From assembly GCF_036373705.1 (NCBI RefSeq), contig NW_027102661.1, positions 248,001 through 312,000 on the forward strand: DNA of 64,000 nt, read 5' to 3'. Under the pieces are notes generated by a model. It was not told where the DNA came from. It ran no database searches and was given only the letters and a program-made list of their open reading frames with translations. The stretch comes from Amia ocellicauda. Its lineage: Eukaryota; Chordata; Actinopteri; Amiiformes; Amiidae. A program made the translations under genes and the position numbers. This document shows, in pieces, positions 54,708 through 64,000 of this stretch. Every line of letters starts with the position of its first letter. Positions within the stretch are counted from its first letter, which is position 1.

Positions 54708-55758
54708 AAGGCAGAGTGGTATAATCAGTCTTCAACACTCCTTTATTGTACACCACCCTGAACCGTTTGTTTAGTGATCTATTTTCCAACGTGTACTCCT
54801 TTTTATTGCGATAGATCTGATTTCCGGCTGTAATAATCTCACGAGGAGGCGCGTCTTTCTCGGTTACAAAACTTTCTACCAGGGTCGTCAGAGACTTGAT
54901 GTTAATGAGCTTGTTGTTACAATGGTTCAGAGTGAAACCCTTAACTTTCATACAGGTCTTACCCGCAGCCGTTCTGTATGCGTCTTAGGACCCCCTGAAA
55001 CAAACTCCACTATGTGGTCCTGAGGATCTAGTTCGCTTGTTAACTCCCCAAGGTAGTCCCCGAGGGGAGGGACCCAATCCCCTGGCCTGGTGACAAAGAT
55101 TACAGAGTCAGAATCATGATAGAGTGTGCGTTCCTGCAACTGATCCATTAAGTTGTACAGTTCAAGCCGGGCGTAAGCCGTGGTAAAAACCGCTATGAAA
55201 ACATTAACGTTCCCCTGTTTGGTGGGGAAATCTTTAGGGGCCCTCCACTGGACCTGTGCCACGTGGTCATTTAAGAATTGAAAGTGTGATACTGCATGTT
55301 GTTTGGAAAACATAAATTCTATAAACTGTTCAGGGGTTTTAATCAAGGTTGTGTTTAGACGGTAATTTCTTTCCCCAAACTTACCCCACAGACTGTTTAA
55401 AATCAGTTTGGACATTTGTCTCTTGGCGGGGTTTACAGTTATGTTCCTGCAACTTGGTGATGTCTGAAAAGGCAACCATCTGTTGAGAGTTTAAGCCAGC
55501 CCTCTGATGAAGCGTTAAAGCCTCTTGCAGAGCTTGGGGTTCAGGCATGTCGGGGGTGAGTAGTTTTATTAAACTGTAAGCAAAACAGAGCTTATTGTCC
55601 CCACTGGAACTCACCACTAATTGCCTGAGCTTGGTCCTAATTATGTCGTTCTTCAAGCATTTCGACAGTCTTCTAAGCGCCCCACCCTCAGGGTTACGAA
55701 CCACATTCATTACCAGAGACAGACTTTCATCAGCTAAGATGGCTGCGTTACTTTGCAA
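54697..55758 (-). pseudogene. PolB short remnant (copy 4)
   Basis: Only about 1.06 kb is left of a 3.3-kb gene. Motif B (KLILNSLWGKFGE) and the motif C region are present, as is the very N-terminus; the exonuclease domain is not seen. Confidence 0.82.
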
Positions 55759-56516
55759 TAACGCTTCGATTTTAGCCAGACATCTAAATTATCTCCACTC
55801 AGCATTACAGATAGGTTGCTAAACAAATCATCCCCTCTGAGTTCTAACTGTACAACATCTCGAGGTCTGACCCTTTCAGCAACCTGTTCAAGCATTTTCT
55901 GCAAAGCCTCGTGTATGTTGACAAATATTTCTGCATAATTGTCACAATTTAAAAGTTCTGCAAAATTAAAACACTGAATCATTTCAAAATTGTTATAGGC
56001 CGGTCTATCTATAATCACGGGATCACTGGTACTCTTGGACACATCATCATTTTGAACAAAGCCTTCACCCCTACATTCTCACAGAGCATGTCCTCCACAG
56101 CCTTATCAGTCTCAGAACCCTCCACATTCCGAACACCCCCACTGCTGACATCTACAAAACCCCCTTTTTGAGGAGGCTCATTTAAAGCCTGTAAAAGTCC
56201 TTCAAAGATATCCAAGACCCTCCTCTATAGTGATGGCTGCTTCTGCCGCCATCCTGTGTTCTAATTGTCTCAAATCATTTATAAAAGGGGCAGAATTTGG
56301 TTGGGGTAGCTCCTCCAAAGCCTCCACCATTTCAAACAAATCGGGGTGAACTAGGGGGTGAACCTCTATAAGCGCTACCGGTGGGAGGTGGTTATTTAGA
56401 TCATTGACCATCTGTAACAGGTCGGGGTTCACCGGTAAGTCTGTTAATTCACATTCTATCGGTGGTAATTGGGGGTTATTTAAATCATTTATCATTTGTA
56501 ATAGTTCCAGGTTCAT
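55734..56516 (-). pseudogene. LLQM-x-NDLNN repeat protein gene (copy 4), broken
   Basis: The three N-terminal repeats are intact; about two breaks further on. Confidence 0.48.
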
Positions 56517-56699
56517 TGGGACATCAGAGGAGTTCACAACAGGGCCGGGGATGTTCTCTCGGGAAGGTCTTTTTGGGGCCCTAGCTTGTTCATAATCCTT
56601 TAGTTTGTGAGTTCTTTTACCAAGTCAGGAAATTTTTTAATTTATTTTTTATTTTTCCAACAACCCACAATAGTAAGGCGTTTTGTGTCTATTAAAACA

Positions 56700-57301
56700 T
56701 TAAATACGGTACAATTCGTTAGTAAGGGTATTAATAAGGGTGTTTTGGCTCTCTATCACCAGGTTTTGCCCCACTAACACAAGTCTTTGATTTTGTAACA
56801 AAGTATGTAGCAACTCATGCCGACTTTCAGGAAGTAGCTCCGGGGGCTGGTGGCCTGGCTCAGCTTCAAAGGATGGTCGCTCCGGTAAATCTCGGTCGAA
56901 GGAGGCAGGGAGCGAGCGTATACTCATGGACGGAGACCAAGAAGGCCTTTGCGGTGACACCCTGGCCAAGCACGGGGTACTGTTCCGCGTTTCTGTAGCC
57001 AAGAAACGGGTCTGGGGGGACGATGTTGAAACCAGGCCGTCGTTGGGTGGTGTGACCGCCCTGACTGACGGCGACCCCTGAGGTTGTTGGATGCCTGTAT
57101 TTGTTCCGCCCGACAATGCGGCGGGCTGAATCTGGGGTGTTGAATTACCCCCAGAAGGCTGTGGCCTGAGTAGATGTTGGGGGGTCTCCAAGACCACCGT
57201 GGGGGATCCTCTCGGTGATCTCACCGGGGAAGATGTTTGATCCCACTTAGACGGGGTAATTGTCCTCAATAGCTCATCCACAGAATGAATATCCCAAGAG
57301 T
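56700..57301 (-). CDS. Ser/Pro-rich protein, probable last exon (copy 4)
   Basis: Open like 16744-17345, with the same acceptor-like 5' border. Confidence 0.48.
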
Positions 57302-59313
57302 CTTGGGAAGAATAAAAATATACATTACATTTACATCTTTAAACGGCGACAGAAATCAAATTTAAAACAACATGTCCAGGACATTCAAAACCTTTAGCTT
57401 TTTTAGACCTTTGAAAATAGCCTTAGACATTCACTACAACGCCTTATTATTTACAGACAATATATTTATTAGGACTTGATAATAAATGTAAAACAGAGAA
57501 GCCGCTGTAAATAAACTGTTTCTTAAATGTTTCTTTAAAAACTGTAATATTGTTAATAAAACACACACACACACAACATCATTTCATTTTTAAACGAACC
57601 TTCCAAGTGTAAACGCTTCCTGATCCCGGGACTTCCTGTTTCACAAACGTTTTCACGATCTTTTTAAATATTAAATACAATGAACACCTTCAAGTCTTTT
57701 CCTACAACCACTTTAAAACAGAAGTATAATAGCGGGAGATAAGCCAAACAACTTACTAAACCCTTTCGGACGGCTTTACTTCCTAACCAGACGGTACGGC
57801 AATCGGTCATTTCTAAACACGTTCCCCAGAAACAAGCCTAGACCTGTCCGGACTTCTAAAGATCTTTCCCAGAACCCCCCGCCCTACAGGAAACGGGCAC
57901 CCATCGCTTAAATATTAGCCCTCAACGGGCAAACAAAGCCCTTTTAAAAACATTAAAGTTTGAAAGATCTTACTTACCTCCACAGAATAATCGTTTCTTA
58001 AGTTTTTCGGCTGGTTTAGCTTTTTGCACCGCTGTGAAGGTAAGAGACATGTTTAACCTTTAACCACACCGCTTTATAAAAAGCTTTAACCTCTTACAGG
58101 CTGCAGATATATACTCACAGCTATCAGATACCGGGGCTGACGGCCTTTCAGATTCTTGAAAGGTTACGGTTCTCGAAGGTAAAACGAAACAAGCCCTCGA
58201 TGTGGAAGGCCTTTCGTTGTCTCGAACCACGTTTCTTAATACTGTTAGACAGGATAATTTTTTAAAATTAACAAAACTGGACTCAAACATCTTACAGAAA
58301 CGTTATACAAACAAACAGGGGTTTAGTTCTTACCCGGTCGGCAGACAGCCTGTCTAGGGACAACCACTTCTCTTGGTCGATCCTCGGAGACATTAATCAC
58401 AGGCCTTTCGATAGTTTCTGTGTAATTAAAGAGACCGGCATTAATATATATTAAAATGTTTTCATAACTCTAATGAGCCACTTCAAAACCACACACACCC
58501 ATACATAAGAACCCATGAGCGCAAACACAAAAATCTTACCGTTGTTGTTCCAGATGATCTCCTCAGCGTTGGGAATTAACTCCTGTTGACTGGCTGAAAA
58601 ATAATTTTACAGAACTTAAAACAGATGTTATAGCCTTATTTACAATACATGCACACAACACGCTCTGAGTCAGTGAAAATAATCTGAAGACTTACCAAAA
58701 AACTCGTTTAAATCGAAGTCGCTGATGTTGTTTCCGGACACTGTTGATCTTTAGTCTTAAATCGAAAGGTCAGTATGAGTCTGTCGAGCTGAAGACCAGA
58801 CCTTCATACTTATACTGATGTCCACATGCCGGATCTTCTTGTAAGGCATTGTTCTGGTCTGGCCTTTGTGCCGCCCTGTTACCAATTAACATATCAAAAC
58901 CAACCAATAAAATGACACTGCATCAAATTTCAAATAGAAACCAAGATGGAGACGATCTCTCTCCTCTCTACTCTAAACTTTTATTAGAACCTTTTGGTCT
59001 CTCAAAAAAACATTTTTAAGCATCAAGACCTATAGTCAACAACCACTAAGAATATTTCAGGCCTTTATAAGCGCTAAAAAACAACCTGAGCCTAGAAAAT
59101 AAGCATAAAGATCTAAAATAACTAGCGCTTTTACAGTGATTTTTTTTTTTTTTTTAATAGCGATGCTTTGTTTGGTATTAAACAAGTCACAAACTACTCA
59201 GAACAGCTTTTATCCCCGCAAAAGAGATATTTGGGTTTATTTTACAAAGCTTATAAATTATATAGGTTAAAAGTATTCTGAATGTTTTGATACCACACGC
59301 CATACCTACTGTT
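57302..59313 (-). other. Leader/intron region of the leftward transcripts (copy 4)
   Basis: Counterpart of 17346-19358. Exon-like stretches 58290-58119 and 58031-57978 keep the same splice-type borders. No long frame; T-run near 59140-59155. Confidence 0.4.
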
Positions 59314-59595
59314 GTCTTCTACACCTTACGGTAGCAACAAATCTAACTACTGCTTTACTTTAACAATAATAATGACGGCGACCACGATGACAACAAGAAC
59401 AACAACAAGAACAACAACAACAACATCATCAGATTTTAATTAAAAGTGGCTACACCAGCGTTTACAATTTCAACCTGTCTACAGACGGACGCTCTGAGTG
59501 CACCGATTTCGGGCACTCCAATGAAGAAAAGCCACCCACCGCCTCCGGGGAACCACGAGGGCAAGCAGGACGAAAAGGGCCGGCCCACAGCAGGC

Positions 59596-59668
59596 TGTTT
59601 CCGCCCGGTTTCGAACCGGGGACCTTTCGCGCGTTAGGCGAACGTGATAACCGCTACACTACGGAAAC
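59596..59668 (-). tRNA. tRNA-Val: tRNA-Val (AAC)
   Basis: Anticodon AAC; complete acceptor stem and B-box; TTTT about 20 bases downstream. Confidence 0.85.
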
Positions 59669-60209
59669 TGACAACGCGGCGTCTTGCTTGAAACGGTTAT
59701 CATTGAAGCCTGCTGGTAAAACGGGCTCAGGAATTTCAGGTCGGCTAGACTGTGAGATGGCGTCTGAAGTGCCGCGAAAGGATGCCATTTTCACAGACCT
59801 GTTTGGCATTGCTAAAGGGCACATCAGGACACTTCGGAAACTCTTTCAAAGGCAGGACGCCCTGCGCTCTGACAGTGCCTGCACTTAGCCCAACAAGGTG
59901 ATGCTGAATGGCTTGTTCAAACGGCTGGTGGTCTTCCGTCACCACCAGACTATCAGAGCTATACTGCGCCTTCAACTACATAAGAGTAACAGCAATGTCG
60001 CCGATCCTGCTACGGTCGTATTGTAACAGTAACAACATGTATCGATTTTAAAAGTGTCAGTTCCAGCGCCTCGCAAAGCTACCCTTCTGCGATCGATTGT
60101 TCTCAAGGTCAGGATTTCTTGCCACTCCGAGGAAGAGAAAACGACGGCCGGCCTTGGGGCAGGGAGATGAGGACGGGTAACACGGTACTGGCACGCGTGC
60201 ACCGCGGGT

Positions 60210-60282
60210 TGTTTCCGCCCGGTTTCGAACCGGGGACCTTTCGCGTGTGAGGCGAACGTGATAGCCACTACACTACGGAAAC
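60210..60282 (-). tRNA. tRNA-Val: tRNA-Val (CAC)
   Basis: Anticodon CAC; the full acceptor stem, T-arm and B-box match the vertebrate consensus, so this is one of the best-preserved CAC genes here. Confidence 0.88.
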
Positions 60283-60934
60283 CAACCCGTCCTGGCGTTT
60301 CGAATGGCTTCCATCGAAGCAGGCTGGTAAAACGCGCACAGGCATTTCCCGTGGGCCTGCCTGTGAGATAAAGGTTTCTATTTTCACTGACCTATTTTGC
60401 ATTGCTCAAAGGCACATCAGGACACTTTGGAAACTCTTTCAAAGGAAGAACGCCCTGAGCTATGACAAGACTTACACTTACCCCAACAAGGTGATGCTCA
60501 ATGGCTTGTTCAAACAGCTGCTGCTCGTCTTGTGCCACCATCAGACAATCACAGAGCTATTGTGCCTTCTACACCTTACGGTAGCAACAAATCTATCTAC
60601 TGCTTTACTTTAACAATAATAATGACAGCGACCACGACGACAACAAGAACAACAAGAACAACAGCAAGAACAGCATCATCATCATCATCATCATCAGATT
60701 TTAATTAAAAGTGGCTACACCCGCGTTTACAATTTCAACCTGTCGACGGACGGACGCTCTGAGTGCACCGATTTCGGGACACTTAGGAAACTCTTTCAAA
60801 GGCAGGTCGCCCTGCGCTCTGACAGTGCCTGCACTTAGCCCAACAAGGTGATGCTGAATGGCTTGTTCAAACGGCTGGTGGTCTTCCGTCACCACCAGAC
60901 TATCAGAGCTATTCTGCGCCTTCAACTACATAAG

Positions 60935-61119
60935 AGTAGATAGTAGGGTTTTTTGGGCGCGGCCTATTTTGTTATGATGTATGCCCTAAGCTTATTAATA
61001 TTCCTACGTCGTAATTGGGGGGCGTGATTTTAGGTAGAGTTATTTCCTTAATTATTCCTACGTCATATCCGTCAGAAAGTGTACACCCATAAAACCCTGA
61101 ACAACAAGGCCACCCATAA
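60935..61119 (+). repeat. Left terminal inverted repeat, copy 5
   Basis: Same 185 bases as the other left ends; two of the three TGACGTA-type motifs are altered (TGATGTA, TACGTCG). Confidence 0.87.
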
Positions 61120-61237
61120 ATACCCCCACCCCTCTGAAGGCAATGCCCCGAAACTCTCCTCTCTATTTAAGAACCCGCGCTGCTTTTAGGCAATACCTCT
61201 TTAATTCTCAGCATCAGAAACATCCCGCTTCTTCAAC

Positions 61238-61770
61238 ATGTCCAGCGACATCAACATGAAACCCCGCAAGAAACAATCCCGGGCAAGGGTTCCTGTACTC
61301 ACCAATTTAAAGATTGAACGCTCCTGGGTGTTGTTCTGGGGGGCTCGACGGGGTTACCGCTTTAAAAGGGATCCCAGCTATGTTGGAGTGGAGCTTTTTG
61401 CTTTGGGAGAGAAGGAGGGTACGTTGGAATCTTTTGAGACGGTAATTGAATACTCTTATGAGGACTGGTTGAAGGTGATGGCCTGGAGAGATCTGGGGCT
61501 TGTGGATAAGACTCTAGAAGGCTTGCAAGAGGGTCCAAGAGAATGCAAAATGGAGTCTCCGACTCAGGGTTTTGAAAGGTGGTGAATGGGAAAGCTTGCA
61601 GAACTATGGTAGAGTGGTGAAGAGTCTATCTCTAACTACAGATCGTAAGGTTTTGTTTAGCAGTACCCTGATTACAAACCCTATTGAAGGGGGTGTGGAG
61701 GATCCAGAAAAACAGGTTACTGAAATTATGTTTGACGCCGTCTGACGGCTCAGGGGCTACTCTCTTCTAA
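61238..61770 (+). pseudogene. Early gene 1 (copy 5), broken
   Basis: Starts like the long form of copy 3 but is shorter overall and broken about twice. Confidence 0.58.
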
Positions 61771-61848
61771 GAGGGCGGTGTGTCGTGACGTAGTGAAGAG
61801 ATAGGATAAAAGGCGCAACAATTCATTCATGGTTTAAAATTAAAGAGA

Positions 61849-62696
61849 ATGTCTTACCCGAAAGCTGCGGACGTCGACAGGCTCTACAGGCCTCATCAAA
61901 CCCGGGATCACCCCTGGTTCTATTCCCCAGATTTTGTATATACTCCGGAACCCTCTGACTGCGGTTACCCTCCAAGACCTCAGACCCCGGTCCCTCAGGA
62001 CGAAACAACATGCGGTGCGATAGATGTCCAAATGAGTCTCGGGGATCCCCAGCCTCTGGAGCTCATGGAGGGCCTCGATTTTGCCGAACTGTCTACCGTC
62101 TGTGCGTCTCAGGAGGGGGTCAGTCCAATGGATGTAGAAACACCCCACAAACCACCAGGCGACTCAATGAGCATCGGACTGTCCCGGGGGTGTGATGAAT
62201 ACGCAGGATTTATGCCCGGGGTATGTGACCAAGTAAGCAGAGTAGTTAAAAGCACCCTGGTGTATATTCTGAGTGCTCTCATCGACCGAGCTCTGAAAGA
62301 AGTCTGTCGGGGGTGTGAAGTGAATCACCCCAGTCAGTTGAGACACAGTTGTTTGTTTGAACCAGACCGTTACTATTTCCTGTTCTATTTCAACGTGTTT
62401 TACAGAAGACTCAACAAACCGTGGCTGAAACCGGCACTAATCAAGGCGCTGTCTTACTCCCACATACATGTCACTGCGGGACAAGTCCAGAAAATCATAG
62501 ATGAGATTTTGCTGGAGCTGAAAAAGGAGCCGTTTATAATAGAGAAACTTGGGCAGCTGCTCAATGACCTGGATGAGCCGAGTAGAAAAACCGCTGGCAA
62601 GCTAAAAGCTTATTTCTTCCGTAAAGAAGTTAAAGCTGGGGCAGCGACGAAGAATTCGACATCTACGCCACTGATTCAGACTCTGACCTGAACTAA
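61849..62696 (+). pseudogene. Early gene 2 with Cys/His cluster (copy 5), broken
   Basis: Open through the Cys/His cluster and helical region; one break near the end alters the acidic tail. Confidence 0.6.
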
Positions 62697-62708
62697 GGGA
62701 CTTTAAAC

Positions 62709-63106
62709 ATGGGGAATGTTCTGGACTGCTTCTGCAACTGGTTCTGTCATCAACAGCTAACCATGCAGCTAACCTGAGAGCGCTATTACACCATGTGCTT
62801 GACAGAAAAGTAGCCAACGCGAGCCTTTTCTCTACAGATTTAACCATCGATGAGGATCAACTTTCAAACCTGGAAAAGTTAATGGCTGCTGTAACAAAGA
62901 CCGGAGGGTACGAACACTGGGATGAAGCGCTCAAGGGGGCCAAGAATGATATTAGGCCATTTCATCAACATCTGTATGACCTTTTACTGAGCATGTTTAA
63001 TACACCTCTGTTTACTTTTAAAATAGGTCATATTGTTGTTTTATTTACATATGTAACTGAGGTGTGTGCCTACAAGATAAAGAAACAGGTATATTTGTTG
63101 ATATAG
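62709..63106 (+). pseudogene. Bcl-2-like early gene (copy 5), broken
   Basis: MGNVLDCFC start and BH1-like segment present; one break. Confidence 0.47.
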
Positions 63107-63278
63107 ATCAAGTAACCAATCATCTGATTTCTTTTTGTCTGGACCGTAGAAAAAATTGTTGTGTATGTTATACTTTTCTCAAATGTGTAAAAAGGGGTAT
63201 CTGCTCTCCTGAAGTTGAATAAAAAACCTTGTATAAAAACTTTGCGCATAGTGTGGGTCTGTGTGGTTATTTGACAGA

Positions 63279-64000
63279 ATGACTCGGCAAGCTCCCCAAA
63301 TGCAGGAACTATACTACAACCCAGCCAAGATTGGGGGTTTGGCGGGTAAGAAGGGTTTTCAAAGAGGATTCGCTGAGGCCGGAGTGAAGGTTAATGATGT
63401 GGTTGTTTCAGAATGGTTACGGGAACAAGACGCCTATACCTTACATAAACCTCTCAGGATTAACTTTAAAAGAAACCGCGTATATGCAACTGACATAGAC
63501 TCACAATGGCAAATGGATCTAGTCGATATGTCAAATTTATCAAAACATAATAATGGTCACAAATTGATGTTGATGTGTATCGATGTGTTATCAAAATATG
63601 CCTGGGCTCGCATTCTACATAATAAAACAGGTCGGGCGGTGACAAGGGCCTTTGAGGATATATTGTCCCAGGGTCGATGTCCTAAAAAACTGCAGACTGA
63701 TAAAGGAAAAGAGTTTCTCAACAGAGAATTTCAGAATCTACTGAAGAGACACAAAATATATCATTTCACCACCGGTAATGAGCTTAAGGCATCGGTAGTG
63801 GAGAGGTTTAACCGCACCATAAAGACCAAAATCTGGAGATATTTTACAGCGGTCAACACGTTCAAGTATTTTGATAAAGTTCAGGATTTTATCGATGCTT
63901 ACAACCAAGGGTATCACACCAGTATTAAAATGAAGCCTATAGATGTTGATCAAAGTAATTCTTTTAAGGTCTATATAGAATTATACGGACCATTTATTAA
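63279..64000 (+). CDS. Integrase, partial at window end (copy 5)
   Basis: Open from the ATG at 63279 to the window end. WQMDL, LQTDKG and VERFNR are present. The chromodomain lies outside. Confidence 0.85.
   Translation, partial: MTRQAPQMQELYYNPAKIGGLAGKKGFQRGFAEAGVKVNDVVVSEWLREQDAYTLHKPLRINFKRNRVYATDIDSQWQMDLVDMSNLSKHNNGHKLMLMCIDVLSKYAWARILHNKTGRAVTRAFEDILSQGRCPKKLQTDKGKEFLNREFQNLLKRHKIYHFTTGNELKASVVERFNRTIKTKIWRYFTAVNTFKYFDKVQDFIDAYNQGYHTSIKMKPIDVDQSNSFKVYIELYGPFI

Larger units (their letters stand above)
46799..59313 (+). mobile_element. Polinton (adintovirus-like) fossil, copy 4
   Basis: It begins inside early gene 1 and ends at the same right boundary as copy 1; neither terminal repeat is present. 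It holds early genes 1 (part), 2 and Bcl-2-like, integrase, penton, pVI-like, capsid, protease, the GSHMFDLL-type protein, small basic protein, ATPase, a short PolB remnant, the repeat protein and the Ser/Pro-rich exon. It is broken, more than ten breaks, the most decayed of the long copies. Confidence 0.92.
59314..60934. repeat. tRNA-Val array, block 5
   Basis: Starts in the spacer at the same base as block 2 (TCTTCTACACC). It carries one AAC and one CAC gene, microsatellites at about 59381-59430 and 60632-60697, and a tRNA-less junction near 60774, and ends at CATAAG before copy 5. Confidence 0.85.
60935..64000 (+). mobile_element. Polinton (adintovirus-like) fossil, copy 5, runs off the window
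   Basis: Starts with the terminal repeat at the same host position as copies 1-3. The window shows the early genes and two thirds of the integrase. About four breaks are seen in the visible part. Confidence 0.92.

Noticed and set aside
4061-60935. Five independent Polinton insertions
   Set aside because: Identical insertion base and shared recombinant joints argue for one insertion plus duplication.

Overview
The window is eukaryotic, most likely teleost fish, nuclear DNA. The base is a host tandem array carrying tRNA-Val genes (14 copies, all on the minus strand, seven with anticodon AAC and seven with CAC) in a spacer with (AAC)n/(ATC)n microsatellites. Into this array a Polinton/Maverick-type element of the adenovirus-like (adintovirus) kind has been inserted. 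It is now present as five closely similar fossil copies, all in the same orientation. A Tc1-like DNA transposon sits in one stretch of the array.

Layout: tRNA array 1-4060; copy 1 at 4061-19358 (no right terminal repeat); array 19359-20035; copy 2 at 20036-26300 (left part only, ends in the protease gene); array 26301-30134 with a Tc1-like element at 26496-27680; copy 3 at 30135-45777 (the only copy with both ends: 185-bp terminal inverted repeats and a 6-bp target duplication CATAAG); array 45778-46798; copy 4 at about 46799-59313 (lacks both terminal repeats); array 59314-60934; copy 5 from 60935 past the window end. All four visible left ends meet the same host sequence at the same base. 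Copies 1 and 4 also share the same right boundary. The simplest reading is one insertion followed by amplification of the array together with the element.

Element gene order: rightward early region (a 236-aa protein of unknown function; a 282-aa protein with a Cys/His cluster; a Bcl-2-like protein with a myristoylation-type N-terminus), DDE integrase with C-terminal chromodomain, penton-type minor capsid protein, pVI-like membrane-active/basic protein, double jelly-roll major capsid protein and adenain-type protease. Convergent to these, leftward: a conserved Polinton protein, a small basic virion-type protein, FtsK/HerA-type packaging ATPase, protein-primed family B DNA polymerase, a protein with internal LLQM-x-NDLNN repeats, and a Ser/Pro-rich protein that seems to be the last exon of a spliced gene. 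The right 2-3 kb is non-coding leader with several splice-site-like sequences.

Together these parts form a self-synthesising, virion-type DNA element: integrase for insertion, PolB for replication, ATPase/protease/capsid proteins for particles, and early genes resembling in position and promoter design the adenovirus E1A/E1B region. Every complete or nearly complete copy is broken, by roughly six to more than ten breaks each, so these are fossils. Many frames are still open and the copies are nearly identical, so both insertion and amplification look young. Percent identities were not computed.
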